Source of the DNA: Hymenobacter cellulosilyticus
GTDB lineage: Bacteria; Bacteroidota; Bacteroidia; Cytophagales; Hymenobacteraceae
Reading direction: 5' to 3'
Assembly: GCF_022919215.1 (NCBI RefSeq)
Contig: NZ_CP095046.1
Coordinates: forward strand, 3,648,501 to 3,712,500
DNA length: 64,000 bases
Part shown: positions 50,540 to 60,519 of the stretch, piece after piece
How the letters are laid out: the number at the start of each line of letters is the position of its first letter
Numbering within the stretch: the stretch's first letter is position 1
Notes under the pieces: model-generated
The model's input: the letters and a program-made list of their open reading frames with translations, nothing else
Databases searched by the model: none
What the model was told of the DNA's origin: nothing
Position numbers and translations under genes: made by a program

Positions 50540-52249
50540 ATGCCCACACCTCGTCGTTTTGTAAGCCCGCTGGGCTGGGCTTTGCTGGCCCTTGCGCTGT
50601 TTCTGCTGCCTTTTGCCCTCTTGCAGGAGCGCAGCTACGTCACCCTCGACGACAACCTCGACGTGGAGCTGACCATTCCCTACCTGCTCACCCGCCACCA
50701 CATGGCCCTCGACTACGGGCCCACCACGGTACTGGAGCCGGTCATGAATGGGCTGCCGCGCAACGCCCTGCGGCCCGGTCTGAGCGTGACGATGCTGCTG
50801 TTTGGCGTGCTGGAGCCTTTACCGGCCTACCTGGTGCAGCAGGCCCTGGTGCGTTTGTTGGGGCTGCTGGGCATGTACGCGCTGCTGCGCCGTCACCTGC
50901 TGCGGGGCCCTACTAAGCAGGCCGCGGCGGCGGGCCTGGCCCTGGCCTGGGCCGTGCTGCCGTTTTATTCCATTTACGGCCTTTCCGTGCTGGGCCAGCC
51001 CTGGCTCTTGTACGCGTTTCTGAACCTGCGGCGGGGGCAAGGCCGCCTGCGCGACTGGCTGCTGATTGCAGCTTTCCCTTTCTGGTCCATGTTCATCTTC
51101 GTGGGGCCGTTTGTCGCCGTAGGCCTCGGGCTGCTGCTGCTCTGGGACTTGCGCCAGGGCCGGCGCTGGTCGTGGCCCGTGGTGGGTGGGCTCGGGCTGC
51201 TGCTGGGGCTGTATATGGTAGTTGAATATCCGCTGCTGTATTCCTTGCTGGTCGCCAAACAGTTTGTGCCCCACCGGCTGGAGTTTAACTTGAGCCAATT
51301 AGGGCCCCAGAGTTGGGGTGGGGCGCTGAAGTCGGCAGGGCAGTACTTTTTACTGGGGCAGTACCACGCCAGCCAGTTTTTCCGCGGCGTCATATTGTTG
51401 GCTCTGGCCTTGACGCTGCTGAGCCGCCACCGCCTGGAGCCGGCCCGCCGCCGGCAACTGCTGGCCCTGCTGGTCGCGCTACTGGCCGTGGCGTTGTTCT
51501 GCGGATTCTACCCGCTGCTGATGGAGCCACTGCAGCGCGTTGTACCCGCCCTGGGTAGCTTCAACCTGACCCGCTTCCACTTTCTGACGGCCTTGCTCGG
51601 GTTTGTGCTGCTGGCGTTGTGCCTGCAAGTGTTGCCTGATAAAAGAGTAGTTATGGGCTTGGTTGTCATGCAGATATTCGTGGGTTTGGTTATGAATACG
51701 GAGTGGCTGCACAACCTGCGGGAGCTGGCTGGGCGGCCGAAGGCTACCGAGCCCAACTACCAGCAGTTCGTGGCCGCTCCGCTGTTTGCCCGCGTGCAGG
51801 ATACCATCCGGCAAGCCACCGGTCTGGCCCCGCGCAGTTACCGTCTGGCCTGCCTGGGCCTGCCACCAGCCATTGCCCAGCTCAATGGGTTTTACACCCT
51901 GGACAGTTACCAGAACAACTACCCGCTGGCCTACAAGCACGCCTTCCGGCCCATCATTGCCGGGGAGCTGGCCAAGAGTGCCGCTCTGCAATCTTACTTC
52001 GACCACTGGGGCAACCGGTGCTACCTGTTTTCGGCCGAGTTGGGCAAGAATTTTCGGGTCGGGGCGTTCCAGCGGGGCGTGGTGCAGGATTTTGCCTTTG
52101 ATGCCGGGGCATTCCAGCGCCTGGGCGGCCGTTACGTGCTGGCTGCCGCCCGCTTAGCTCACCCGGCCCGCAGCGGCCTGACTCCCCGCGGCGAATTTTC
52201 GGCTAGGAACGCGTACTGGCACCTGTATCTTTACGAAGTGCAGCCCTAG
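50540..52249 (+). CDS. large polytopic membrane protein (DUF6044-like)
   Basis: 569 residues from ATG 50540 (MPTPRRFVSPLGWALLALAL), with a promoter motif 20 nt upstream; the open frame extends far upstream but overlaps xerD. About eleven membrane helices are visible, then a C-terminal soluble part (PNYQQFVAAPLFARVQDTI to the end, with YRLACLGLPPAIAQLNGFYTLDSYQNNYPL). After helix 1 comes YVTLDDNLDVELTIPYLLTRH, an acidic first loop as in GT-C proteins. It appears related to the DUF6044 family found near glycan genes. Function unknown; transfer of a lipid-linked sugar is a hypothesis. Confidence 0.7.
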   Translation: MPTPRRFVSPLGWALLALALFLLPFALLQERSYVTLDDNLDVELTIPYLLTRHHMALDYGPTTVLEPVMNGLPRNALRPGLSVTMLLFGVLEPLPAYLVQQALVRLLGLLGMYALLRRHLLRGPTKQAAAAGLALAWAVLPFYSIYGLSVLGQPWLLYAFLNLRRGQGRLRDWLLIAAFPFWSMFIFVGPFVAVGLGLLLLWDLRQGRRWSWPVVGGLGLLLGLYMVVEYPLLYSLLVAKQFVPHRLEFNLSQLGPQSWGGALKSAGQYFLLGQYHASQFFRGVILLALALTLLSRHRLEPARRRQLLALLVALLAVALFCGFYPLLMEPLQRVVPALGSFNLTRFHFLTALLGFVLLALCLQVLPDKRVVMGLVVMQIFVGLVMNTEWLHNLRELAGRPKATEPNYQQFVAAPLFARVQDTIRQATGLAPRSYRLACLGLPPAIAQLNGFYTLDSYQNNYPLAYKHAFRPIIAGELAKSAALQSYFDHWGNRCYLFSAELGKNFRVGAFQRGVVQDFAFDAGAFQRLGGRYVLAAARLAHPARSGLTPRGEFSARNAYWHLYLYEVQP

Positions 52250-52300
52250 TTTGTAGTGGGCTGGCCCAAGCCTGGCGGGCATAAAACCGCCGGAATTCCC

Positions 52301-52308
52301 TAGATTTG
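52301..52308 (+). promoter_or_regulatory. -7 element TAGATTTG for ftsK
   Basis: TAGATTTG matches TAnnTTTG, 19 nt before the ATG at 52328. Confidence 0.55.
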
Positions 52309-52327
52309 GCCTTTTAGTGCGTGATAG

Positions 52328-55326
52328 ATGGCAAAAAATACGTACAAGCAGAACTCTCCTGCTGCTGCCCCGACCCGGGGCAATGAACCCCGCCCGGCGC
52401 GAAACCAGGCCCGGCCTTCCGCCGAGCCCCCTCGTGAGGCTGCTCGTGAGCCCCGGCCCAGTGCACCCAAGGCGGCTCCCAAAGCTGCTGGCCGGTCCCT
52501 GAAGTTGCCGGCCTTCAAGGTTGGCAATGTGTTTGCTTTCCTGCGCGACCGGCGCTTCCAGTTGTTTCTGGGCTTCTTTTTCCTGCTCAGCTCCATTTAC
52601 CTGACCATTGCTTTCGTCTCTTTCCTGTTTACCGGGCACGCCGACCAGAGCGTGGTGGAGGGCCTGAGCAGTACGCCGGTAAAGGAGGCGGGGCAGGAGT
52701 CCGGCAACTGGCTCGGCCTGATAGGCGCCATGCTTGCCCAGTTGCTCATTTACAAGGGCTTTGGCATTGCGGCCTTTGCCGTAATTCCCATTGTGTTCTT
52801 CCTGGGCTACAAAATCGTCTTCCGGCGCGCCGAGGTGTCCCTGAGCTATGTGCTGGCCCTGTGCCTGTTTGCCATGTCCTGGCTGAGCATTCTGCTGGGC
52901 TACGTGGTACGGTCCCTGGAAGCGCCCGATGCTGATCCGAGCATGGCCCACAGCCTCGATTTCTTGAGCGGTGGTATCGGCTACGAAGCGGCCCTCTGGC
53001 TCGACAGCCTCATTGGCTGGGGCACGGTGCTGCTACTGGCCTTCCTGCTGATTTCCTTCGTGGTATACTTCTTCAACGTGACCAGCCTGAACCTGCGCCG
53101 CGCGGAGGCCGACGACGAAGCGGAAGAGCCTGCCCTGGCCGGAACTGCCGGAGCATTCCCCCGCGCCAACACCTTCTCGGCCGCCCGCGCTGCTGCTTTC
53201 GACGACGAAGAGGAGGAAGAGCCCGCACCCGAAATGACCCTGCGCCGGGTAGGCCCCGTGGCTACACCCGTCGCTGCGGCGGCCCAGCAAGTGGTTGAGG
53301 AGGAGGAGGAGCTGGAAATGGAGCTGGATGAAATGGACGAGCCTCCGTTTCATATGGGCCCAGTCAACGCCCCCGCTCCGGTCAGTACCCCGGAGCCGGC
53401 CTTCAGCATTGCGCCCACGGTAGCTGCTGCAGCGGCCGTTCCGCTAACGGTAGCTCCGGCCGCCGCGGCCAGCCTCGCTACGGCCTCGGCTACGGTAGCT
53501 GCCGCTGGGGCGGCCGTCAGCAGCCTGCCCAAAGGCCCGAGCTTCTCCATTGAGACGCCCACCGACCCGGAGCCGCTGAGCGTGGCCCCGTCGCGCATTC
53601 CCACGCCCTTGTCCATGGCCGATTTGGCCGGGTCCGACGATGCTCCCTTGCCCGCCACCCTGCCACTCCCGGCCCCCACGCCGGTGCGCGAAACTGCCGG
53701 CCCCACGCTGCAGATTGACACCACGCCCGTGGAGCTGGACCCCGCCGCCGGGGCCGATATGGCCTCTATTGCGGAAGACGACGAGGACATGGACACCATG
53801 CCGGCCGTCAACTACGACCCGACGCTGGACCTGTCGCGCTACCAGTACCCGACCCTGGAACTGCTCAACGACTATGGGCAGGCCAAGGCTCAGGTGAGCA
53901 AGGAAGAGCTGGAGGCCAACAAGGACCGCATTGTGGAAACCCTGGGGCACTACGGCATCAACATCGCCAGCATCAAGGCTACCATCGGGCCCACCGTTAC
54001 GCTCTACGAAATCGTGCCCGACGCCGGGGTGCGTATTTCCAAGATCAAAAGCCTGGAGGATGACATTGCCCTAAGCCTCGCGGCCCTCGGTATTCGTATC
54101 ATTGCGCCCATTCCGGGCAAGGGCACCATCGGTATTGAGGTGCCGAACACCAAGAAGGAAATGGTGAGCATCCGCTCGGTATTCGCCACCGACAAGTTCA
54201 TCAACACCGAAATGGACCTGCCGATTTCCTTCGGCCGCACCATTACCAACGAGGTGTTCGTTGTCGACCTGGCCAAGATGCCCCACCTGCTCATGGCCGG
54301 TGCCACGGGTCAGGGTAAGTCGGTGGGCCTGAACGTGATTCTGGCCTCCCTGCTCTATAAGCGCCACCCCGCCCAGCTCAAGTTTGTGCTCGTCGACCCA
54401 AAAAAGGTGGAACTGAGCATCTTTAACAAGATTGAGCGCCACTTCCTGGCCAAGCTGCCCGATACCGAGGAAGCCATCATCACCGACACCAAGAAGGTGG
54501 TGAACACGCTCAACTCCCTGTGCATGGAGATGGACAAGCGCTACGACCTGCTCAAGGATGCCGGCTGCCGCAACCTGAAGGAGTACAACCGCAAGTTCAT
54601 TGAGCGCCGCCTCAACCCCAAAAAGGGCCACCGCTTCATGCCCTTTATCGTGCTGGTGATTGACGAGCTGGCCGACCTGATGATGACGGCCGGCAAGGAA
54701 GTCGAAACGCCCATTGCCCGCCTGGCCCAGCTGGCCCGCGCCATCGGCATTCACCTGATTGTGGCCACCCAGCGACCCTCGGTCAACGTTATTACCGGTA
54801 TCATCAAGGCCAACTTCCCCTGCCGGATTTCTTTCAAAGTAACCTCCAAGATTGATTCGCGTACCATCCTCGACGCCGGCGGCGCCGACCAGCTCGTGGG
54901 GCAGGGCGACATGCTGATTTCCCAGGGCTCTGATATTATTCGCGTGCAGTGTGCCTTTATTGATACCCCCGAGGTGGACCGCCTCTGCGACTTTATTGGG
55001 GAGCAGCAAGGCTACCCCGATGCTTACCTGCTGCCCGAAGTGGCCGGGGAAAGCGGCGGGGCAGCGGCGACGCCGAAGACTTCGATGCCGCCTCCCGCGA
55101 CAGTATGTTTGAGGAAGCCGCCCGCGTTATTGTCACGCACCAGCAGGGCAGTACCTCGCTGCTGCAGCGCCGCCTCAAGCTGGGCTACAACCGCGCCGGC
55201 CGCCTTATCGACCAGCTCGAACACGCCGGCATCGTCGGGCCCTTCGAAGGCAGTAAGGCCCGGGAGGTATTAATTCCGGACGAATACAGTTTGGAACAGT
55301 TGTTGAATAACCTCCCGAAAAGTTAG
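52328..55326 (+). CDS. ftsK: DNA translocase FtsK (one frameshift)
   Basis: 999 residues after restoring one G in the run 55058-55061 (ESGG to GSGDAEDFDAASRDSMFEEAA). N-terminal four-helix membrane domain (about 75-250), a long Ala/Pro/Glu-rich linker to about 500, then the RecA-like motor: P-loop MAGATGQGKSVGLNVILASLLYK (about 657-666), LKFVLVDPKKVELSIF, Walker B FIVLVIDELADLMMTAGKEVE, HLIVATQRPSVNVITG. The repaired C-terminus is the gamma winged helix that binds DNA polarity sequences (TSLLQRRLKLGYNRAGRLIDQLEHAGIVGP). FtsK pumps DNA at the septum and activates XerD. Confidence 0.95.
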
Positions 55327-55437
55327 CTGGCAAAGCGGGAGACAAAAGACTAACATCTTGGTTAGCATGTTGTCATTCAGGATTAAACCTATTTCCGCCA
55401 TCCGCTTCTAACTACTCAAGACACCACTCCTTTCTAA

Positions 55438-56082
55438 ATGAAAAAAGTACTCGCCCTGCTCGCCCTTTCGGTTACGATGGCCCACGCGGCCTCGGCTCAG
55501 CAGGACCCCAAAGCCGGCAAAATCCTGGATCAGATGAGTGCCAAGTACCAGGCGATGAAGGCTTTCAAAGCTAACTTCACGCAGACTCTGGAAAACGACG
55601 CGGCCAAAGTGAAAGAAAACCTGACCGGCGACATTACCGTCAGCGGCCAGAAATTCCGTATCAAGCTCAACGGTCAGGAAATCATCAACAACGGCCAGAC
55701 CATGTGGACCTACATGAAGGCCGAAAACGAGGTGAACATCTCCGACTTCGACCCGGACGAGCAGGAAGTGTCGCCGACCCAGATTTTTACCCTCTACAAG
55801 AAGGGCTACAAATACACCTACGTCCAGGAAACTAAGGAAGCTGGGGAAGCCTGCGACGTGATTGAGCTCTCGCCCGAAAACAAGGACAACCCCGTGTTCA
55901 AGGTGCGGCTGACGGTAAGTAAGGTGGATAAGTCGGTGAAAAGCTGGAAGATGTTCAAAAAGAATGGCAACCGCTACACCTACACCATCCGCAAGTTCCA
56001 GCCCAACCCGCCGATTGATGCCACGACCTTCAACTTCGACAAAACCAAGTACAAAGGCGTAAAGGTTATCGACCTGCGCTAA
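55438..56082 (+). CDS. lolA: LolA-like outer-membrane lipoprotein carrier protein
   Basis: 214 residues, intact. Signal peptide MKKVLALLALSVTMAHAASAQ. The unclosed beta-barrel of LolA is visible: DQMSAKYQAMKAFKANFTQTLEN, GDITVSGQKFRIKLNGQEIINNGQTMWTYMKAENEVNISDFD, then a helix region, FKVRLTVSKVDKSVKSWKMF and TTFNFDKTKYKGVKVIDL. LolA ferries lipoproteins through the periplasm; Bacteroidota carry several LolA-like paralogues, so the exact role is inferred. It follows ftsK by 111 bp, a linkage common in the phylum. Confidence 0.88.
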   Translation: MKKVLALLALSVTMAHAASAQQDPKAGKILDQMSAKYQAMKAFKANFTQTLENDAAKVKENLTGDITVSGQKFRIKLNGQEIINNGQTMWTYMKAENEVNISDFDPDEQEVSPTQIFTLYKKGYKYTYVQETKEAGEACDVIELSPENKDNPVFKVRLTVSKVDKSVKSWKMFKKNGNRYTYTIRKFQPNPPIDATTFNFDKTKYKGVKVIDLR

Positions 56083-56103
56083 GCTTTAAGGCTGCCGAAA
56101 TGT

Positions 56104-56138
56104 CCGGCCCGCTTCTGCACGCTGCAGGGGCGGGCCGG
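56104..56138 (+). terminator. hairpin after lolA
   Basis: CCGGCCCGC (56104-56112) and GCGGGCCGG (56130-56138) form a 9-bp stem, followed by TTTGTGTTT. Confidence 0.65.
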
Positions 56139-56207
56139 TTTGTGTTTAGGCCAGCTACCATTCACGCTAGGATTGGCCATGATGAGTTTGATGAGCAGCC
56201 GTCGGCG

Positions 56208-57059
56208 CTAGAACTCTTCACCCGAAAGCTTCGCTAATTTGAGCAGCGCTTGCTCAAAGCCGAGTTCAGCAGCTTTTCGGTACCAGAATAGCGCGTCTGC
56301 TTGATTTTCAACTTGACCACAGCCACATTCTGCCAAGTATCCCAGGTTGTACATAGCCCCCGCAGAGCCTTGTTCCGCCGCTTTTTCAAACCAGTACTTC
56401 GCTTTGCTCCAGTCCGCTGCTGGTTCCTGCTGCCAATAGCACATACCCAGGCCGAAGGCGCCGCCCATGCTGAAGCCACTGTGTAAGGCCCGGCGGTACC
56501 AATACTTGGCGCGGGGTATACTTTGCTTGGTTCCGGCCCCTCTGAGGTAACACTTCCCTACGTGGTACATGGATGTAGCATGCCCATTCCGCGCCCCGGT
56601 CCGATACCAGCGTAGTGCTTTTGCCAAATCTTGCCCGACACCTTCCCCACAATAATACATCTGCCCCAGAGCCCACATAGCGTCGGTGTCGCCGGCAGTA
56701 GCAGCTTGGGAATAATAGTGAAAAGCCTGTACTCGGTTTTTGAGCAAGCCTATGCCGTTGTCGTGAGCTACGGCAAGATTATATGCGGCCTTACGATGTC
56801 CAACCTCCGCAGCCGCCTGTAGCCATTGTAGAGCAAGGGTCAGGTTTTGTTCAACTCCCCAGCCGTCATAATACAGCATTCCGAGCCAATACATAGCTAT
56901 GCTGTTGCCGGCCGTGGCGGCTGCTTGGAAGTAAGCCCGGGCGTTGCGCACGTAGCGGTTGGTGGTATGACGACCGAAATTGGCTCGGAAGATTACACTC
57001 AAAGCACAGCGTAGACTATTGGTATTTGCTGGATCTTCTAGGGGCATAGCTAGTGTCAA
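56208..57059 (-). CDS. Sel1-repeat protein
   Basis: 283 residues. It is built of about six Sel1-like (TPR-like) repeats of some 36 residues, with the typical core A(M/A)YxLGxxYxxGxGVxQDxxKALxWYxxAA: examples are MYWLGMLYYDGWGVEQNLTL, MWALGQMYYCGEGVGQDLAK, MYHVGKCYLRGAGTKQ, MYNLGYLAECGCGQVENQAD. Such repeats mediate protein-protein contacts, often in stress or signalling contexts. No signal peptide, so cytoplasmic. The start could be ATG 57059 or the next ATG at 57047. Composition is a little more AT-rich than the neighbours. Function unknown. Confidence 0.82.
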   Translation of the reverse strand: MTLAMPLEDPANTNSLRCALSVIFRANFGRHTTNRYVRNARAYFQAAATAGNSIAMYWLGMLYYDGWGVEQNLTLALQWLQAAAEVGHRKAAYNLAVAHDNGIGLLKNRVQAFHYYSQAATAGDTDAMWALGQMYYCGEGVGQDLAKALRWYRTGARNGHATSMYHVGKCYLRGAGTKQSIPRAKYWYRRALHSGFSMGGAFGLGMCYWQQEPAADWSKAKYWFEKAAEQGSAGAMYNLGYLAECGCGQVENQADALFWYRKAAELGFEQALLKLAKLSGEEF

Positions 57060-57111
57060 CTTAAAGGCTAAATTAGCTTCCGGTTATCTATGTTGTTACT
57101 AAGTATTCCTT

Positions 57112-58413
57112 ATGAAAGAAGATTTCCTCCACTATGTCTGGCAGCACCAGTATTTTGATAAAGCCGACCTACGAACCCAGCAAGGCGAAGAAATTACCGT
57201 GCTCCGGCCCGGCTACCGCAACGCCGACGCCGGTCCTGACTTCCTCAACGCCCGCCTGCAGATTGGGGAAGTGGAGTGGAACGGGGCAGTCGAAATTCAT
57301 CTGCGAGCCTCCGACTGGCTGCGGCACCAGCACCAGACCGACCCTAAATATGACCAGGTAATTCTGCACGTGGTGTATACTGCCGACCAGGACATTGTGC
57401 GCACCAACGGCTCTTTGATTCCGGCTCTGGCCCTGGCGCCGCGCATTGCTCTGAGCCTGGTGCATACCTACCTGAATCTGGTGGATACCGGCGCTACGGC
57501 CACCTTGCCCTGTGCGGCCTTGCTGCCCCGCGTGCCCATCATTACGCGCACTATGATGGTGGAACGGGCCCTGCTGGAACGGGTCGAGCAGAAAGCCGAC
57601 GACGTGGCCGCCTTGCATGAGCAGCTGGGTCAGGACTGGGAAGCCACGGCCTACCACGTTGTGGCGGCCGGCTTTGGCTTCAAGAAAAACAGTGAGCCCT
57701 TGGCTCGTTTAGCCAAAGCCCTGCCGCTGGCCGTAGTGCGGCGTCACCGCCACGAAGAGCGGCAGCTGGAGGCCCTGTTGTTTGGCCAAGCGGGCTTTCT
57801 GGCCGATGCCGCGCTGCTGGCCGAAGATGAGTACCTGCGGAAGCTGGCCCAGGAGTACGAGTTTCTGCGCCACAAGTACCAGTTGGCGCCGGCGGCCCTG
57901 GCGGTCCACGAGTGGAATTTTCTCAGGCTGCGGCCCGCCAACTTTCCTACCGTGCGTCTGGCCCAGCTAGTAGCCGTGCTACACGCCCGGCCGGTCTTGT
58001 TCAACGCCCTGCTCACCGCCGCCGATATTCGCACCCTGGAGCAGTTCTTTCTGGCCCCGGTACCGGTCTACTGGCGGCAGCATTACCGGCCCGCCAAACC
58101 CGGCAAAGTGCCCGCGCTTGGCCGCAGTAGCCTACATTTGTTGATTGCCAACGTGGTGGTGCCCCTGCGGGTGGCCCACGCCCGCTACGTGGGACAACCA
58201 GAGCTTATTGAAACCGCCGTGGCTTTACTCGAACACCTGCCTGCTGAGCACAACTACCTGACCGAACCCTACGAGCTGCTCGGCTTCGAGCACCGCTCTG
58301 CCGCCGACTCCCAGGGATTGTTGTCCTTGAACCGGGCCTACTGCGTGCCCCGCCGCTGCCTGCGCTGCTCCATTGGTAGCCAGATTCTGCAGCAAAATCT
58401 GGTACTCGGGTGA
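57112..58413 (+). CDS. DUF2851 family protein
   Basis: 433 residues, intact. Bacteroidota-specific DUF2851: it begins MKEDFLHYVWQHQYFDKADLRTQQGEEITVLRPGYRNADAGPDFLNARLQIGEVEWNGAVEIHLRASDW-type sequence (the conserved NxxAGPDFxxA and GxVEIHxxxSDW). The middle carries AADDVAAL-like helices, the end EPYELLGFEHRSAADSQGLLSLNRAYC with a Cys pair (CVPRRCLRCSIG) that may bind metal. Function unknown; the first 100 residues look like a nuclease-type alpha/beta core, but no active site is proven. The stop overlaps the next GTG start (GTGA). Confidence 0.9.
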   Translation: MKEDFLHYVWQHQYFDKADLRTQQGEEITVLRPGYRNADAGPDFLNARLQIGEVEWNGAVEIHLRASDWLRHQHQTDPKYDQVILHVVYTADQDIVRTNGSLIPALALAPRIALSLVHTYLNLVDTGATATLPCAALLPRVPIITRTMMVERALLERVEQKADDVAALHEQLGQDWEATAYHVVAAGFGFKKNSEPLARLAKALPLAVVRRHRHEERQLEALLFGQAGFLADAALLAEDEYLRKLAQEYEFLRHKYQLAPAALAVHEWNFLRLRPANFPTVRLAQLVAVLHARPVLFNALLTAADIRTLEQFFLAPVPVYWRQHYRPAKPGKVPALGRSSLHLLIANVVVPLRVAHARYVGQPELIETAVALLEHLPAEHNYLTEPYELLGFEHRSAADSQGLLSLNRAYCVPRRCLRCSIGSQILQQNLVLG

Positions 58414-59674
58414 GGGTTCTGGTAGCTGTTGCGCTGAATTGCGGGTTGCTCTGGCTGGTGGGCAGCTGGCTGGGGCGGCAGTACCGGCACCCGGCTCTGG
58501 GGCACCTGCTGCTGCCGCTGCTGGGACTCAAGGTGGTGGCCTGCCTAATTGCCTGCTGGTTGCTCAGCGACGATGCCGACTACTTTCAGCGCTGGTCCCT
58601 GAGCCTTACCGCCCAGCTTTGGGATTCGCCCGGCGCCTGGCTCCGGACCTTGCTTGGTGACGCCTTTGACCACCGTGGGCAGCGCCTGATTTTTCACGGC
58701 TATTCCAACACGTTCTTCATAATTAAGCTCCTTTCGGGGCTGAATCTGGCTACCCTGGGCAGCTTGTGGGCCAACGGACTTTACCTTTCTCTGTTCGGGT
58801 TTATAGGCGGCTGGGAGCTAACGAAAACCCTGGCGCAGATATTTCCCCGCGCACCGCTTGGCGCGCCGGTAGTATCATTTTTGCTTTGGCCCACGGTGGT
58901 GTACTGGACGGCGGGCTTAACCAAGGAATGCCTGTTAGTAGGCAGCGGCACCTGGCTGTTGGCGCTGGCGCTCAGCCGGCTCTTTGGGACTCAGCCGCCG
59001 CGCTTTGGGCCCGTGGCAGGAGCGGTATTGCTGGCCTATCTGCACTTTAAAATGCGCTATTTCTTCGCTGTGCTGCTGTTTGCGGCCCTGGCCGGATTAG
59101 TTGTTATTCGGGTAGCGCAGCACTTGGGGGAGCCCGAAGCCGCTGGGTGCAGGTGGTGCTATTCGCCGCCACGCTCAGCCTGGGCGGGTGGCTGGGTAGT
59201 GAAGTTAGTCCGGTATTTCGCCTCAACAAGTTTACCAGCCAGCTAATCCGCAACTACTCCGACCTGCGGGAAGGCTCCCTGCACCGGCCGCACATCGAGT
59301 ACGCCGACCTGGCCCCGACACTGCCCAGCTTGTTGCGCAACGTGCCCAAAGCGGTGGTCAGTGCTGTGGTGCGGCCCATGCCCTGGGAAGATTCTACCCC
59401 GCTTTACGTGGCGGCCGGCCTGGAAAACCTGTTGCTGCTGACCGTGCTCCTGGTGGCTGTGGCAGCAGCGGCGCGCGGGGAGTGGGGGCAGCTGCCCTTT
59501 GCCCTGGTGCTGGCCTTGGCGTTTTATTGCCTGGTGCTGGCCGCCCTGCTTGGGTTGAGCACGCCCAACTTAGGTACGCTCAACCGCTACCGGGCCGTGA
59601 TGCTGCCGTATTTGCTGCTGCTGGCTTTGCAGAACGACTACGCGGCCCGGTGGCTGCGCCGCATTGGCCTCTAA
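58410..59674 (+). CDS. polytopic membrane protein, glycosyltransferase-like (one frameshift)
   Basis: About 421 residues from GTG 58410, overlapping the DUF2851 stop. A base missing at 59140-59141 joins LGEPEA to RWVQVVLFAATLSLGGW. About nine to ten membrane helices. After helix 2 comes LLSDDADYFQRWSLSLTAQLWDSPGAW, with an acidic DDAD motif, and further on the soluble-loop part VFRLNKFTSQLIRNYSDLREGSLHRPHIEYADLAPT. The helix pattern and DDxDYxxxS resemble EpsG/polymerase-like or GT-C-like membrane proteins of Bacteroidota. Precise family not identified. It lies upstream of the NeuD-like acyltransferase. Confidence 0.65.
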
Positions 59675-59730
59675 TTTCAGCCCGACTGCACCGCTTTGCC
59701 TTCCGGTTTGTTGTAGCCCCACCCGCGTTG

Positions 59731-59738
59731 TATCTTTG
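59731..59738 (+). promoter_or_regulatory. -7 element TATCTTTG for the NeuD-like gene
   Basis: TATCTTTG matches TAnnTTTG, 47 nt before the ATG at 59786. Confidence 0.5.
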
Positions 59739-59785
59739 CGGTTTGGTTTAAAAGCACCGCCGACCTTCGGCTTTCAATTGTTTGC

Positions 59786-60418
59786 ATGGAAAATCCTGTC
59801 ATTATTCTGGGGGCGCAAAGCCTCGGCACCACGGCCCTCGATGCCTTTACCAGCAATGATGTAGTGGTCTACTGCCTGCTCGACGACGATGCCAAGCTGC
59901 AGAACGCCGAGCTGAACAACGTGCCCGTGATGGGCAACACCGACGACAAGGAGCTGCTTAAGCTGCTGGGCAAAAAGTGCGAAGTGTTTGTGGCTACAGA
60001 AGACACCGCCAGCCGCCGCAGCCTGACCAACATGCTGCGCGACGAGTACGAAGTAGTGCCCGTCAACGCTATTCACGCCCGCGCCAGTGTGGCCGAGCAC
60101 GCCTGGCTCGGTCACGGCAACCTGATTGGTGCCGGCGCCGTGGTGGCCAGCAACGCCAAGCTCGGCAACGGCTGCCTGGTGGGCGCCAACGCCGTGGTTG
60201 AAGTAGGGGCCGAGCTGGCCGACTACGTGCAGGTAGGCGCCGGGGCAATTATCAACCCCGGGGTGAAAGTCGAAGAGCAGGCCTTCATTGGCTCGGGCGC
60301 CATCATTGTGGCCGGGGTCAAGATTGGCGCCAAGGCCCGCGTTGGGGCCGGCTCGGTGGTGGTGGCCGACGTGCCCGCCAACCAGACCGTCTTCGGCAAC
60401 CCCGCTGCGAAAGTGTGA
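59786..60418 (+). CDS. NeuD/PglD-like sugar O-acyltransferase
   Basis: 210 residues, intact. N-terminal Rossmann-like half: VIILGAQSLGTTALDAFTSNDVVVYCLLDDD, with a G(A)xSLG nucleotide-like loop. C-terminal left-handed beta-helix of hexapeptide repeats (IGAGAVVASNAKLGNGCLVGANAVVEVGAELADYVQVGAGAIINPGV and GAGSVVVADVPANQTVFGNPA). NeuD/PglD/PerB-type enzymes transfer acetyl from acetyl-CoA to amino sugars of glycans. The usual catalytic His of PglD is not clearly placed here (ARASVAEHAWLGHGNLIG is the nearest). The 101-nt gap to trhO holds a microrepeat hairpin. Confidence 0.82.
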   Translation: MENPVIILGAQSLGTTALDAFTSNDVVVYCLLDDDAKLQNAELNNVPVMGNTDDKELLKLLGKKCEVFVATEDTASRRSLTNMLRDEYEVVPVNAIHARASVAEHAWLGHGNLIGAGAVVASNAKLGNGCLVGANAVVEVGAELADYVQVGAGAIINPGVKVEEQAFIGSGAIIVAGVKIGAKARVGAGSVVVADVPANQTVFGNPAAKV

Positions 60419-60420
60419 TG

Positions 60421-60516
60421 TTAGAACCTGGAGCTGAGCATGTAGAGCACGGAGTTGCCGGTAGGGCAGTCTTCGTTGCTACACCTCAGCTCTAAATTCG
60501 TAGTTCTCAGTTCTAC
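60421..60516 (+). repeat. microrepeat hairpin F between the NeuD-like gene and trhO (7-nt units)
   Basis: The left arm (about 60422-60456) and the right arm (about 60474-60516) are inverse and degenerate. On the minus strand the right arm reads AGAACTG, AGAACTA, CGAATTT, AGAGCTG, AGGTGTA. The left arm reads AGAACCT, GGAGCTG, AGCATGT, AGAGCAC, GGAGTTG. It fills the 101-nt gap between stop and ATG. Confidence 0.72.
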
Positions 60517-60519
60517 AAT

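Noticed and set aside
55058..55061. Programmed ribosomal frameshift in ftsK (and similar breaks in trhO, menG and others)
   Set aside because: No slippery heptamer with a downstream structure. The same one-base deficit in G/C runs recurs in many unrelated genes, which points to sequencing error.
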